A DNA stretch of 62,597 bases from CAZGKX01 sp964525945 (GTDB lineage Bacteria > Pseudomonadota > Gammaproteobacteria > Legionellales > Legionellaceae): positions 1 to 62,597 of the forward strand of contig CAZGKX010000006.1 in NCBI GenBank assembly GCA_964525945.1, written 5' to 3'. Below the pieces are notes generated by a model. The model was not told the DNA's origin. It ran no database searches and saw only the letters and a program-made list of their open reading frames with translations. The position numbers were made by a program, and so were the translations under genes. Shown piece after piece: positions 39,613 through 48,318 of the stretch. The first letter of the stretch is position 1. Each line of letters opens with the position of its first letter.

Positions 39613-41483
39613 GCCAATAACCGTTGTTTTTTAAGTTGCACCAACAATAGCGAGAGAGCCGCCGGTGTGACGCCTGAAATACGGCCTGCTTGTGCAAGGG
39701 AGGTGGGGCGGATTTGCATTAATTTTTGCACCACCTCGGTGGACAAACCCGAGACCGCCGTATAATCAAACGTGGCGGGCAATAAGGTGTTTTCGTGTTT
39801 CTGCAATCGTTCCACATCCAGTTGTTGACGTTCAATGTAACCCGCGTATTTATTTTGAATTTCCACTTGTTCAGCAACTGTTTCGTCTAAAATCGGTAAG
39901 TTTAATTCAGGCACTGCTTGCAAATGTTGGTATTTGATTTCAGGACGTTTGAGCAAATCCATCGCCCGGCAATCATGCGTTAACGGGGTCTCCAGCACGT
40001 CAGCAAGGGCCAAATTATGGGCAACACGTACCCAAGTGGTTTGCAATGCTTGTTTGGTGGTGTCAATGGTGTCACGTTTTTCGCAAAACGCTTGCCAACG
40101 TTGTTCACCAACCAGTCCCAGCGCATGGCCCTTCGCTGTCAGACGGATATCAGCATTGTCTTCGCGCAGCAACAAGCGGTATTCTGCTCTGGACGTGAAC
40201 ATACGATACGGTTCCTGGGTGCCGCGCGTGATCAGATCATCAATCAACACGCCCATGTAGGATTCGTCACGGCGTGGGCTCCAAAGCGTGCGCTCTTTGA
40301 CCAACAAACCGGCATTCATGCCGGCGATCAATCCTTGGGCAGCAGCTTCTTCATACCCCGTGGTGCCATTGATTTGACCGGCAAAAAATAAATTGGAAAA
40401 TGCCTTGGTTTGTAAGAACGACGTCAAGCCGCGTGGATCAAAATAATCGTATTCAATGGCATAGCCTGGCCGAGTAATGTGGGCATTTTCAAAACCTTTG
40501 AGGGTACGTACAAATTGCACTTGCACGTCAAATGGCAAGCTGGTTGAAATGCCATTGGGGTAAATTTCGTCGGTGGTAAGCCCTTCCGGTTCCACAAAAA
40601 TTTGGTGGGACAGTTTGTCGGCAAAACGCACCACTTTATCTTCGATGGACGGGCAATAGCGTGGTCCAATACCTTCAATGACTCCTGCATACATGGGGGA
40701 TTGGTGCAGATTTTGACGAATAATGTCATGCGTTTTTTCAGTGGTGGAGGTGATATGGCACGCCACTTGTTGGGGGTGTTGGTTGGTATTGCCTAGGAAA
40801 GAAAACACCGGCAAAGGTGTATCGCCGGGTTGAATGCTCATTTGACTGTAATCCAGTGTTCTGCCATCAATGCGCGGTGGTGTGCCTGTTTTTAAGCGAC
40901 CAACCGGCAACGCAAGTTCACGTAAACGTTCTGCTAAAGCAATGGCAGGGGGATCGCCGGCGCGCCCGCCTCCGTATTGGTTCATGCCGACATGAATCTT
41001 GCCACCTAGAAAAGTGCCCACGGTTAGAACCACTGCTCGCGCTCGCAAGGTTAAGCCCATCTGGGTCACTACGCCTGTGACACGCTCACCTTCCACCAAC
41101 ACGTCATCAACCGCTTGTTGAAACAACGTGAGGTTGGCTTGTGCTTGCAATTGTTGACGCACCGCTCGCCGATAAAGGATGCGATCCGCTTGCGCACGCG
41201 TCGCACGGACCGCGGGACCTTTGGAGGCATTAAGAATGCGGAAGTGGATGCCGGCAAGATCCGCGGCTTTTGCCATGCAACCATCCAAAGCATCAATCTC
41301 ACGGACTAAATGACCTTTACCAATGCCACCAATCGCTGGATTGCACGACATTTGCCCCAACATATCCATGTTGTGGGTCAGCAACAAGGTGTCTGCTCCC
41401 AGACGGGCTGCGGCCAGTGCCGCTTCTGTTCCGGCATGGCCACCGCCGACAACAATTACATCATACTGTTTTTCTAGGTTCAT
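39609..41483 (-). CDS. mnmG: tRNA uridine-5-carboxymethylaminomethyl modification enzyme MnmG
   Basis: FAD-dependent subunit that, with MnmE, modifies the wobble uridine of several tRNAs (formerly GidA). The 624-residue product opens with the dinucleotide fold VIVVGGGHAGTEAALAAARLG and the signature SCNPAIGGIGKGHLVREIDAL. It also has GRLKTGTPPRID and FLQTKAFSNLFFAGQINGTTGYEEAAAQG. The C-terminal helical domain that contacts MnmE is complete (ISGVTPAALSLLLVQLKKQ). It heads the mnmG-rsmG-parA-parB unit. Confidence 0.98.
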   Translation of the reverse strand: MNLEKQYDVIVVGGGHAGTEAALAAARLGADTLLLTHNMDMLGQMSCNPAIGGIGKGHLVREIDALDGCMAKAADLAGIHFRILNASKGPAVRATRAQADRILYRRAVRQQLQAQANLTLFQQAVDDVLVEGERVTGVVTQMGLTLRARAVVLTVGTFLGGKIHVGMNQYGGGRAGDPPAIALAERLRELALPVGRLKTGTPPRIDGRTLDYSQMSIQPGDTPLPVFSFLGNTNQHPQQVACHITSTTEKTHDIIRQNLHQSPMYAGVIEGIGPRYCPSIEDKVVRFADKLSHQIFVEPEGLTTDEIYPNGISTSLPFDVQVQFVRTLKGFENAHITRPGYAIEYDYFDPRGLTSFLQTKAFSNLFFAGQINGTTGYEEAAAQGLIAGMNAGLLVKERTLWSPRRDESYMGVLIDDLITRGTQEPYRMFTSRAEYRLLLREDNADIRLTAKGHALGLVGEQRWQAFCEKRDTIDTTKQALQTTWVRVAHNLALADVLETPLTHDCRAMDLLKRPEIKYQHLQAVPELNLPILDETVAEQVEIQNKYAGYIERQQLDVERLQKHENTLLPATFDYTAVSGLSTEVVQKLMQIRPTSLAQAGRISGVTPAALSLLLVQLKKQRLLA

Positions 41484-41571
41484 AATGGTATTTACTAGGC
41501 AATAAAAAGGTCAATTATACACTTTTTTGTTTGAGTTTGCTGCAGATTTTTTTCACACCGAACAGTTGTTG

Positions 41572-41826
41572 TTACACGGGCTTTGTCTGGTGGCCGAGCA
41601 ACGCTGTTTTTTCCCCCGTCTCCGCGTCATCAAGGCTGTTGATGCTGGAATTGGAGCGCGAGCGGTTCAATGGTGAAAAAATACCTGATTTTGAGGGGTG
41701 GAGGGCAGGTGATGAGTGCGGTGCACGGTTTGTTTCATCGACAAAGTCTTGGAATTTTTGTGGATTAAAATCAGGTAAATCGGGTTCTTCGGGTTTGAGT
41801 GGCGCAATATAAAATTTGTGAATCAT
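41572..41826 (-). CDS. Small acidic Ser/Asn-rich protein of unknown function
   Basis: An 84-residue protein with no hydrophobic segment. The first half is Pro/Asp rich (PEEPDLPDFNPQKFQDFVDE) and the second Ser/Asn/Arg rich (SPLNRSRSNSSINSLDDAE), ending in GEKTALLGHQTKPV. It lies 21 bases after the stop of the large membrane protein on the same strand and has no good ribosome-binding site of its own, so it may depend on translation of the larger gene. The tail ExxxALL resembles acidic-dileucine sorting signals, as in two similar tails of the 46865 protein; this is only a pattern match. It could also be non-coding. Confidence 0.4.
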   Translation of the reverse strand: MIHKFYIAPLKPEEPDLPDFNPQKFQDFVDETNRAPHSSPALHPSKSGIFSPLNRSRSNSSINSLDDAETGEKTALLGHQTKPV

Positions 41827-41847
41827 GACGGCTGCGGCAATGGTTGC

Positions 41848-43635
41848 TCATATGACAGCAGGACCTATACCCAAAGGCAAAAAAACCAAGGCACTAAACA
41901 CCAAGGCGGGCATAATAGCTTCAATCAACATGCCATGCAGCACCAACAATTGATTATACGCCGTAAGTTGCTGTTGATAGTCAACCGTATCACGTAAGTG
42001 CATGATTTCAAGGTATAATCTGCGCTGTTCATCCTTGTCGATTGTTTTCAAAAAAAGCCCAATGTAATCGGATTCGGTTTGGCTGGCTAATGATTCAGCG
42101 TGCTGGGACTTTTGAACTTCAATATAGCCGGTGAATCCAGAGTAAATGGCATTGAACACGAAACACAATGCCGCGCCTCCGACGGCAATGGCTAATCCAG
42201 TGGCAGGAACCATTGCTCCAGGTAGAACAAAAAAACAACATAACGCCGCAAATGCCACCAGCAATCCCACCGCATAAGCCAAGTCGTACAACAGCCCTTG
42301 CCGTTTGAATTGCCAGTCCAATTCGCACTTGTCTCTGGCGGCGGTCAAAAGAATCAGTTGCTCCTCCAATACCGCAACTTGTTGTTCTTTGAAGGCTTGC
42401 CGTTGTTTTTCATTCAAGTGCACGCCATCTTCGGCTTCGGGATCAGCGGTGCGCAAGAGACGGTCAAGGGTTTCCTCATCGGCGTCTTCAAGATCGGCAA
42501 TGTTTTGGGTCAGCTTATCAATTTCGTCTTCATAACAATTTATATCCACCGCATGACGTGTTTCTTGTTCCCACAATTGCCAAACGGCAATGCAAGCATC
42601 CATCAACAGCAATGCTGCTGTAAACACATTGCCCCACCACCCCATCATGCCGCTGCCAATCAACCAATAAAAGCAAGCCAGGTTGCAAGTGGCCCAAATG
42701 GTATCGTTTAACAGTGTAAATTTGCGTTGATCCCATTGGGTTAAAAAACGTTCCATGGAGCTAATGTCCATATCATGTTCGGCATCATTCATCCATGGGC
42801 CTTTGATGGTGTGTTTTAACAACAACCCCCAATTCATGCCAGCGCGAGCATAATACAACACCCAACTCATGTAACCCATCACGATGCCTTGAGCGGCCAA
42901 GGCACTTTCGGCTTGTGGTTTATTCGCAAAATCGGAGGAAAAAAGATCCAAAACACAACACACAAAGGAACGGCCCCACACCCAATAAAGACGTCGACCA
43001 TTGATTTCATTCATTTTTTCACGCACATTACCGGTGCTAATGAATGCTTCGGTGATCTCCACCAACACTGGGGCGGCTAAAGTGAGCCCCAAATACTTAA
43101 CGGGTTTTTCAGAGTCGTTGATCGAGCGTAGGAGTTCTAGGTCTTGGTTGGCTTCTACGCTACGTTTGTCCGACAAACGCAATTGGCTGAGTAATTCAGC
43201 GCAGGCTTCTAATTGTTTAGCGCGCTCTTGCATGGCATGCGGGCGATCTTCTGTGGTATCCAGTTGGTATTGGGCCGACAATAAATAAAAAACAAAATAC
43301 AATTCTTGAGCCAACGCCGTTTTTTTCGCATCACTCATAAAATGAAACGTGGCGGGATTGACCGTGGCTAACCAATCGCTCCGAGACGCCAACGCTCTGG
43401 CCATGGATTGGCGATTTCTAAACAACATTTCGTTGCTAAAGCTTGGTCTTTCTGAGCCGCGGACGTATTGATAAATAATGTCTTGAGCGTCATCATTGAG
43501 GGTGCTAAACGACAGGCTATTTAAGATGTCAACTTCTATCGCTTGTTGGGGGGTGAGTTTGGCGGGTTTACTGGTTTTTACAGGCACGCCCTGCTGTTTT
43601 TTTTTCTTAAAAAAAGCGTTTTCGGAGTCAGTCAT
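41848..43635 (-). CDS. Multi-pass membrane protein with coiled coil, unknown function
   Basis: A 595-residue protein that I do not recognise. A basic, Lys-rich N-terminus (FKKKKQQGVPVKTSKPAK) leads to a soluble helical domain of about 170 residues. Membrane segments follow near residues 180-200, 255-275 and 310-350 (LNDTIWATCNLACFYWLIG, NVFTAALLLMDACIAVW). A cytoplasmic coiled-coil region of about 80 residues (EDEIDKLTQNIADLEDADEE, with EEQLILLTAARDKCELD) comes before another hairpin of segments (YAVGLLVAFAALCCFFVLPG) and a terminal one. There is no signal peptide. Alternating membrane hairpins and coiled coils recall effectors that insert into vacuole membranes, but no family match is claimed. 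Confidence 0.6.
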   Translation of the reverse strand: MTDSENAFFKKKKQQGVPVKTSKPAKLTPQQAIEVDILNSLSFSTLNDDAQDIIYQYVRGSERPSFSNEMLFRNRQSMARALASRSDWLATVNPATFHFMSDAKKTALAQELYFVFYLLSAQYQLDTTEDRPHAMQERAKQLEACAELLSQLRLSDKRSVEANQDLELLRSINDSEKPVKYLGLTLAAPVLVEITEAFISTGNVREKMNEINGRRLYWVWGRSFVCCVLDLFSSDFANKPQAESALAAQGIVMGYMSWVLYYARAGMNWGLLLKHTIKGPWMNDAEHDMDISSMERFLTQWDQRKFTLLNDTIWATCNLACFYWLIGSGMMGWWGNVFTAALLLMDACIAVWQLWEQETRHAVDINCYEDEIDKLTQNIADLEDADEETLDRLLRTADPEAEDGVHLNEKQRQAFKEQQVAVLEEQLILLTAARDKCELDWQFKRQGLLYDLAYAVGLLVAFAALCCFFVLPGAMVPATGLAIAVGGAALCFVFNAIYSGFTGYIEVQKSQHAESLASQTESDYIGLFLKTIDKDEQRRLYLEIMHLRDTVDYQQQLTAYNQLLVLHGMLIEAIMPALVFSALVFLPLGIGPAVI

Positions 43636-43731
43636 GGCTATGTCCTGTGTTCGTTGATCAGAAAACCTGACTTAAACACTTTTTTAAATACATTATGTTC
43701 TATTTTATTTCATATTTGTGGATTTGTAAAT

Positions 43732-44529
43732 TTAATTCATGAAGGAACCCGTTGCGCTTTTGGCAATAGGTTCATTGTTTCGCTCTGCAGAGGTATCGGT
43801 TACTGCGTTATCACCTGTTACATCGGCATTAAATTTGCGCTTTTTAGATACTAATACGGCGCGCGGTAAAAACATCGTTCCCACAGCAAGAGCTGATGCT
43901 CCTGGAGCTGGTTTTACGACCGAGCTGCCGACGCCAGCGATTGGGGCCTGATAGATAGAAGGATTGTCCGCAAGGGTCAGATCAAAGTCGTTGCCGCTGT
44001 AAATGGTTCTTAAACCATATGGGTTAAAGAATTTGCCGTGACGAATGTTTAGATTAATTTCTGATAAAAATGCGGGGCTATCGGCCTTTAATTTAAGACA
44101 ATTCTCTAATTGAGCAATACATTCTGCTATTTTGCGTCGCGCAGCCACCAAATGGCTCGGACTCAAACAACCATTTTGTTTTTTTACCGCGTAGTCGGTG
44201 TTGGAACGGTTTTTTAAATCGGTTAATTGCGCAAACAACACCAGCGATTGCAGGCCAAAATTAACTTTTTTGGATGGAGAGCTGAACAAGGTGTTGCCAG
44301 TGACAATGAGTCGGGGTTCTGAAACAGTGCTGACACGCGTGTGAGAATGGCCTTCATGAGCGGTTAGCGTCACTTTATTGGTTTTGTTGGGGGTATATCC
44401 CATGCATTTAGTTGTTTTATTGAAATAAAATGCCCGCATGTCCTTTGTGGGAGGGCTCGCCATGATCGCTTCTGCGGGGGATTCAGCGAGGGGTTTTGAC
44501 GTGCTTTTAATGGGTGTTACAGGTGCCAT
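43732..44529 (-). CDS. Soluble protein of unknown function with basic cluster
   Basis: A 265-residue protein without recognisable family. The N-terminal 90 residues are Thr/Ser/Pro rich and probably disordered. A helical stretch follows (SPSHLVAARRKIAECIAQLE, with NCLKLKAD). Near the C-terminus a hydrophobic Ala/Gly/Val stretch precedes VLVSKKRKFNADV, which looks like a monopartite nuclear-localisation-type basic cluster. The last 35 residues are polar. It is 6 bases downstream of manC on the same strand, so it may be co-transcribed with it. Gene-free DNA of about 95 bases separates it from the large membrane protein. Confidence 0.55.
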   Translation of the reverse strand: MAPVTPIKSTSKPLAESPAEAIMASPPTKDMRAFYFNKTTKCMGYTPNKTNKVTLTAHEGHSHTRVSTVSEPRLIVTGNTLFSSPSKKVNFGLQSLVLFAQLTDLKNRSNTDYAVKKQNGCLSPSHLVAARRKIAECIAQLENCLKLKADSPAFLSEINLNIRHGKFFNPYGLRTIYSGNDFDLTLADNPSIYQAPIAGVGSSVVKPAPGASALAVGTMFLPRAVLVSKKRKFNADVTGDNAVTDTSAERNNEPIAKSATGSFMN

Positions 44530-44535
44530 AATTTT

Positions 44536-45978
44536 TTAATTCTCTAAAATAGTGGGATGGGTTAGACGTTCATAAGTGTCATCAAATCGGATAATATCAT
44601 CTTCGCCTAAATAATCACCACTCTGCACTTCAATGACATACAACGGGACCGCCGCTTCATTGCTTAATCTATGCTTGGTTTTTTGGGGGATGTACGTCGA
44701 TTGATTGACAGTTAACCGCATGGTTTTATGGTCATTGATGACCACCGCATTGCCCTCAACCACCACCCAATGCTCAGCGCGGTGTTGATGCATTTGCAAG
44801 GATAAACGCGCGCCTGGTTTCACCATCAATCGTTTCACTTTAAACGTCGATCCTTCGACTAAAACTTCATAGTAACCCCAAGGACGAGAAACACGTTGAT
44901 GTTCGTTGACGATGTTGTGGTTTTCAATGCCGAGCATTTGCACAATATCTTTGACTTGTTGAGAACATTGTTTATCGGCCACCAGCACGGCATCGCGTGT
45001 TGCGACAATGATTTGATCATGGATGCCAATGGTTGTAACCATTGTATCTGCACTGCTAATGAAGCAATTTTGGCTGTCTTTGATAACAACATTGCCTTGT
45101 AACGAATTGCCGTTTTCATCCAAAGCGTTGCTTTCAGCCACGGCCGCCCAACAGCCCAGGTCACTCCATTGCATGTCGACCGGGATAACCACGGCCTTTT
45201 GGGTTTTTTCCATAATTGCGTAATCGATGGATTCGGAACGGCATTGTTCAAAAGCCGCTAAATTGAGGCGTAGGTAATCATTGTGCTCATACCCATCTTC
45301 CACCGCTTGTTTGCTGTGTTGAAACATGGTTGGTTCGAAACGTTGTAACTCCTTGAGGTAAACACCAACGCGAGACACAAACATCCCACTGTTCCAAAAA
45401 TAGTTGCCATGGGCAATAAATTCATTCGCTGTGGCTTCGTCAGGTTTTTCCCGAAAACTGCCAATGGCATAGACGTTGTTATGCAGTGGCTCCGCCGCCT
45501 CAATATAACCATAACCTGTTTGAGGGCTGTGCGGCGTGATGCCAAACGTAACAATGGCATCGTGTTGTTGCGCAAATTCGATGCCTTGCTGCATAGCATC
45601 TAACCAAGCCTGTTCGTCGGCTATCCAATGATCCGACGGTAGGATCAACAGCATCGCATCGGGGCCAGCAAGTTTGGCTATATAATGAGCGGCCGCGGCA
45701 CTTGCGGGCGCGGTGTTGCGAAGGCAAGGCTCCAATAGGTAATTCACCGTAGGCCTAAAAGCTTGCAATTGTTCTTGGCAAAGAAAATAATGTGCCTCGT
45801 TGCTAACGACGAGCGTATTGGCGCCGTCCAAACGCAATGAGCGCTGCATGGTTTGTTGCAGCAGGGAGTGATCACCTTGCAACGTTAAAAATTGCTTGGG
45901 GTAATTTTTTCGGGACAAGGGCCATAGCCGAGTACCGGATCCTCCAGCAAGAATGACAGAAAAAAGTTTTGTTGGCAC
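44536..45978 (-). CDS. manC: Mannose-1-phosphate guanylyltransferase / mannose-6-phosphate isomerase
   Basis: Bifunctional type II enzyme that makes GDP-mannose for polysaccharide or LPS. The 480-residue product has the nucleotidyltransferase signature FSVILAGGSGTRLWPLSRKN with PKQFL, then MLLILPSDHWI and FWNSGMF. The C-terminal cupin domain carries RPWGYYEVL, FKVKRLMVKPGARLSLQMH with QHRAEHW, and a metal site. The start is GTG 45978 without a strong ribosome-binding site. It diverges from queC with 54 bases between the start codons. No other sugar-nucleotide genes are in the window. Confidence 0.95.
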   Translation of the reverse strand: MPTKLFSVILAGGSGTRLWPLSRKNYPKQFLTLQGDHSLLQQTMQRSLRLDGANTLVVSNEAHYFLCQEQLQAFRPTVNYLLEPCLRNTAPASAAAAHYIAKLAGPDAMLLILPSDHWIADEQAWLDAMQQGIEFAQQHDAIVTFGITPHSPQTGYGYIEAAEPLHNNVYAIGSFREKPDEATANEFIAHGNYFWNSGMFVSRVGVYLKELQRFEPTMFQHSKQAVEDGYEHNDYLRLNLAAFEQCRSESIDYAIMEKTQKAVVIPVDMQWSDLGCWAAVAESNALDENGNSLQGNVVIKDSQNCFISSADTMVTTIGIHDQIIVATRDAVLVADKQCSQQVKDIVQMLGIENHNIVNEHQRVSRPWGYYEVLVEGSTFKVKRLMVKPGARLSLQMHQHRAEHWVVVEGNAVVINDHKTMRLTVNQSTYIPQKTKHRLSNEAAVPLYVIEVQSGDYLGEDDIIRFDDTYERLTHPTILEN

Positions 45979-46032
45979 GCTATTTCATCGTTTCAATCAC
46001 AATATGAACAGCATTCTACCAGGTAACTTCTT

Positions 46033-46719
46033 ATGAAAAAAGCAGTGATTTTATTTTCAGGTGGTCTTGATTCCACAACGTGCTTAAATTTAGCAAAATC
46101 CCAAGGGTTTGCATGCCATGCATTAAGTATTGTTTATGAGCAGCGCCATGATTTTGAGATAAAAGCGGCGCAACAAATCGCGCAACGGCTATCCATTGCT
46201 GAGCATCGCATCGTTTCCTTGGACATTGGCCAATTTGGTGGTTCGGCTTTAACCGACTCAAACATTGCCGTGCCCAGTCATCAAGCGCTTGGTCATGAAA
46301 TCCCGGTCACCTATGTGCCGGCACGCAATACGGTTTTTTTAGGGGTGGCTCTCAGTTTTGCTGAGGCAATTGGTGCTTATGATATTTTTATTGGGGCCAA
46401 CGCGATTGATTATTCCAATTACCCCGATTGTCGGCCTGAATTCATTGCCGCATTTCAAGCGTTGGCAAATATTGCCACCAAAGAAGGGGTTGAGGGCAAA
46501 CATTTTACGATCCATGCGCCTCTTTTGCATTTGCACAAAGCGGAAATCATTCAGTTGGGCGTCCAGCTTGGGATTGATTACAGTGCAACCGTTTCGTGTT
46601 ACCAAGTCGATGAGCGAGGTGCTGCATGTGGCCATTGCGATAGCTGTGCTTTGCGCCGTCAAGGGTTTATTGCAGCCCAAAGAGACGATCCCACGCTGTA
46701 TCAGAATCCGATGGATTAG
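46033..46719 (+). CDS. queC: 7-cyano-7-deazaguanine synthase
   Basis: ATP-dependent amidation and dehydration step converting CDG to preQ0 on the queuosine pathway. The 228-residue product has the PP-loop VILFSGGLDSTTCLNLAKSQ, the substrate segment YVPARNTVFLGVALSFAEA with IFIGANAIDYSNYPDCRPEF, and the zinc site with four Cys in SCYQ...ACGHCDSCALRRQGF. Start ATG 46033 with AGGTAA upstream. queD, queE and queF are not nearby. It is divergent from manC. Confidence 0.97.
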   Translation: MKKAVILFSGGLDSTTCLNLAKSQGFACHALSIVYEQRHDFEIKAAQQIAQRLSIAEHRIVSLDIGQFGGSALTDSNIAVPSHQALGHEIPVTYVPARNTVFLGVALSFAEAIGAYDIFIGANAIDYSNYPDCRPEFIAAFQALANIATKEGVEGKHFTIHAPLLHLHKAEIIQLGVQLGIDYSATVSCYQVDERGAACGHCDSCALRRQGFIAAQRDDPTLYQNPMD

Positions 46720-46864
46720 TTGCTTGCGGCAATACAGTAAAACCCGTGTCTAGCGAATGCTTCAAATAAAATTGATGATTATTTTACAATTGCTTGTGTA
46801 ATTTTATTCCGTTCCAGAATAGCCTATGGTAGCATCACTGAAAATTTTAAAAAGGAGAATGGCA

Positions 46865-47584
46865 ATGGCTGGACTGACAATGAGAAAAAATAGTTTTGAT
46901 GAGGACTCTGAAGCGGGTTCTGTTAAGAGTACAGTGACTACCCCTGCAAAAACTACGCCTAATTTCTTGGTAAGAAACTGGGGGGTAATTTCGTTTGGAA
47001 CATTGATGGCTCTGGGTTTTGCCGCATTAGCATTGTCGGTCTTTTTTCCACCTGTGGCACTTATTGCGTTCTTGCAAGTTGTGGCTGCAACACCAGTGTT
47101 TGCGTGGGCAGGTAGTGCGGCTACGGGGCTTGTTACCGCGATTTCTGCTGTGATCGTGGGTGCCATTTCAGCGGGGCTAGCTAAGGGTGCTATTTATGTG
47201 ACGGGCAATGATCAAGACGCTGATAGCGACAATGATGATGAAGAGCAACATGAAGATGAAGAGCAACATGACAATAACGGTTTAGGCTCTCCCCGCTCGT
47301 TCCAAAGCTCGTCCTCTTTATTGAACATGAAATTACAGAGCAAAAGTGGTAGCAAAGAGTTTGTTGAAGACCAAGAACAGTTGTTTGAGGATGAAGTGGA
47401 CCCACTGCTTCAATCTCGACATGGTGCTCCATTGGTATCTATGACGCCTCCTCTCCATGTGAGCCCTAGTTCTTCCCCTGCGTTATCGCCTAAAGTCAAG
47501 GTTGTAAAGGTTGAGGACACAGAACAGCATGAAGATGATGAAGAAGAACGCCTGCTTACACGCTCTCGCAGTGGTTCTCGTTGA
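46865..47584 (+). CDS. Membrane protein with long acidic Ser-rich tail, unknown function
   Basis: A 239-residue protein. Start ATG 46865 is chosen because AAGGAG lies seven bases before it; an ATG 13 codons upstream has none. Two membrane segments near residues 30-90 (VISFGTLMALGFAALALSVFF, then a second with VVAATPVFAWAGSAATGLVT) are followed by a third hydrophobic stretch (AISAVIVGAISAGLAKG). The remaining 130 residues are acidic and low-complexity (DDEEQHEDEEQHDNNG), with ExxxLL-type motifs (DEVDPLL and EEERLL) and an Arg/Ser terminus. Its layout resembles the 25467 protein. A clean terminator follows. No family is recognised; an inclusion-membrane or host-membrane location is only a guess. 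Confidence 0.6.
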   Translation: MAGLTMRKNSFDEDSEAGSVKSTVTTPAKTTPNFLVRNWGVISFGTLMALGFAALALSVFFPPVALIAFLQVVAATPVFAWAGSAATGLVTAISAVIVGAISAGLAKGAIYVTGNDQDADSDNDDEEQHEDEEQHDNNGLGSPRSFQSSSSLLNMKLQSKSGSKEFVEDQEQLFEDEVDPLLQSRHGAPLVSMTPPLHVSPSSSPALSPKVKVVKVEDTEQHEDDEEERLLTRSRSGSR

Positions 47585-47601
47585 TATTTTTATCGTATTG
47601 A

Positions 47602-47626
47602 ACACGCGGCTTAGGCCGCGTTTTTT
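47602..47626 (+). terminator. Intrinsic terminator after the 46865 gene
   Basis: ACGCGGC (47604-47610), loop TTAG, GCCGCGT (47615-47621), running into six T. It overlaps the end of convergent ubiX. Confidence 0.9.
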
Positions 47627-48167
47627 ATTGCCAGCGCTTGGCCAAATCATTTTCTATATGAAATAAATCCAATACCCTGCCCACGGTGTCATTGACAAGG
47701 TCAATGATCTGTTGAGGTTTATGATAAAACGCCGGAATGGGTGGACAAACAATACCTCCCATCTGGGTAATCGCGACCATGTTCTGTAAATGGCCTAAAT
47801 GCAAAGGTGATTCTCGAGGCATCAACACCAACCGTCGACGTTCCTTAAGCACCACATCTGCTGCTCGGGTGAGTAAATTACCCGCGATACCGTGCGCAAT
47901 TTCTGCTAAACTTTTCATCGAACAGGGTGCGATGATCATGCCCATGGTTTTAAACGAACCACTGGCGATGGGAGCCGCTATATCGTTGTATGGGTGGTAG
48001 ACATCGGCCAAGGCTTTCAATTCTTGAGCCGTTATGGTGGTTTCGTAGCTACGGCTGACGACCAGATGGGTTTCTATGGGCATTGCCTGCAAGACCTCAA
48101 GCAACCGTATGCCATAAATAATGCCTGAAGAACCGCTGATGCCAATGATAAGACGCGGCTTGCTCAT
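47625..48167 (-). CDS. ubiX: Flavin prenyltransferase UbiX
   Basis: Makes prenylated FMN, the cofactor of the UbiD decarboxylase in ubiquinone synthesis. The 180-residue product has the flavoprotein Rossmann-type motif IIGISGSSGIIYGIRLLEVL, then SGSFKTMGMIIAPCSMKSLA, the PRESPLHLGHLQNM loop and a C-terminal FYHKPQQIIDLVNDTVGR. Length is slightly below the E. coli enzyme. It is a lone gene, convergent with the 46865 protein. Confidence 0.95.
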   Translation of the reverse strand: MSKPRLIIGISGSSGIIYGIRLLEVLQAMPIETHLVVSRSYETTITAQELKALADVYHPYNDIAAPIASGSFKTMGMIIAPCSMKSLAEIAHGIAGNLLTRAADVVLKERRRLVLMPRESPLHLGHLQNMVAITQMGGIVCPPIPAFYHKPQQIIDLVNDTVGRVLDLFHIENDLAKRWQ

Positions 48168-48260
48168 AACTATACCCCTTGAAACTAAAACTGATTGGGA
48201 GCGATTGCTCTTCTTTATTGTAACTGCAGCATTTAAAATGGTCCATTTTTAAGATTAAAT

Positions 48261-48289
48261 TTTACCCATCGTTTAGACTACGCTATAAT
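48261..48289 (+). promoter_or_regulatory. Promoter of the metG operon
   Basis: TTTACC (48261-48266), 17-base spacer, perfect TATAAT (48284-48289), 29 bases before ATG 48319. Confidence 0.6.
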
Positions 48290-48318
48290 TTCGCGATTTA
48301 CTGCTTTGAGCATGCGCC

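Noticed and set aside
41531..41812. 93-codon plus-strand frame antisense to the small acidic gene
   Set aside because: Weak start context and no recognisable domain; the minus-strand frame has a more protein-like composition and fits the operon direction, although confidence in either is low.
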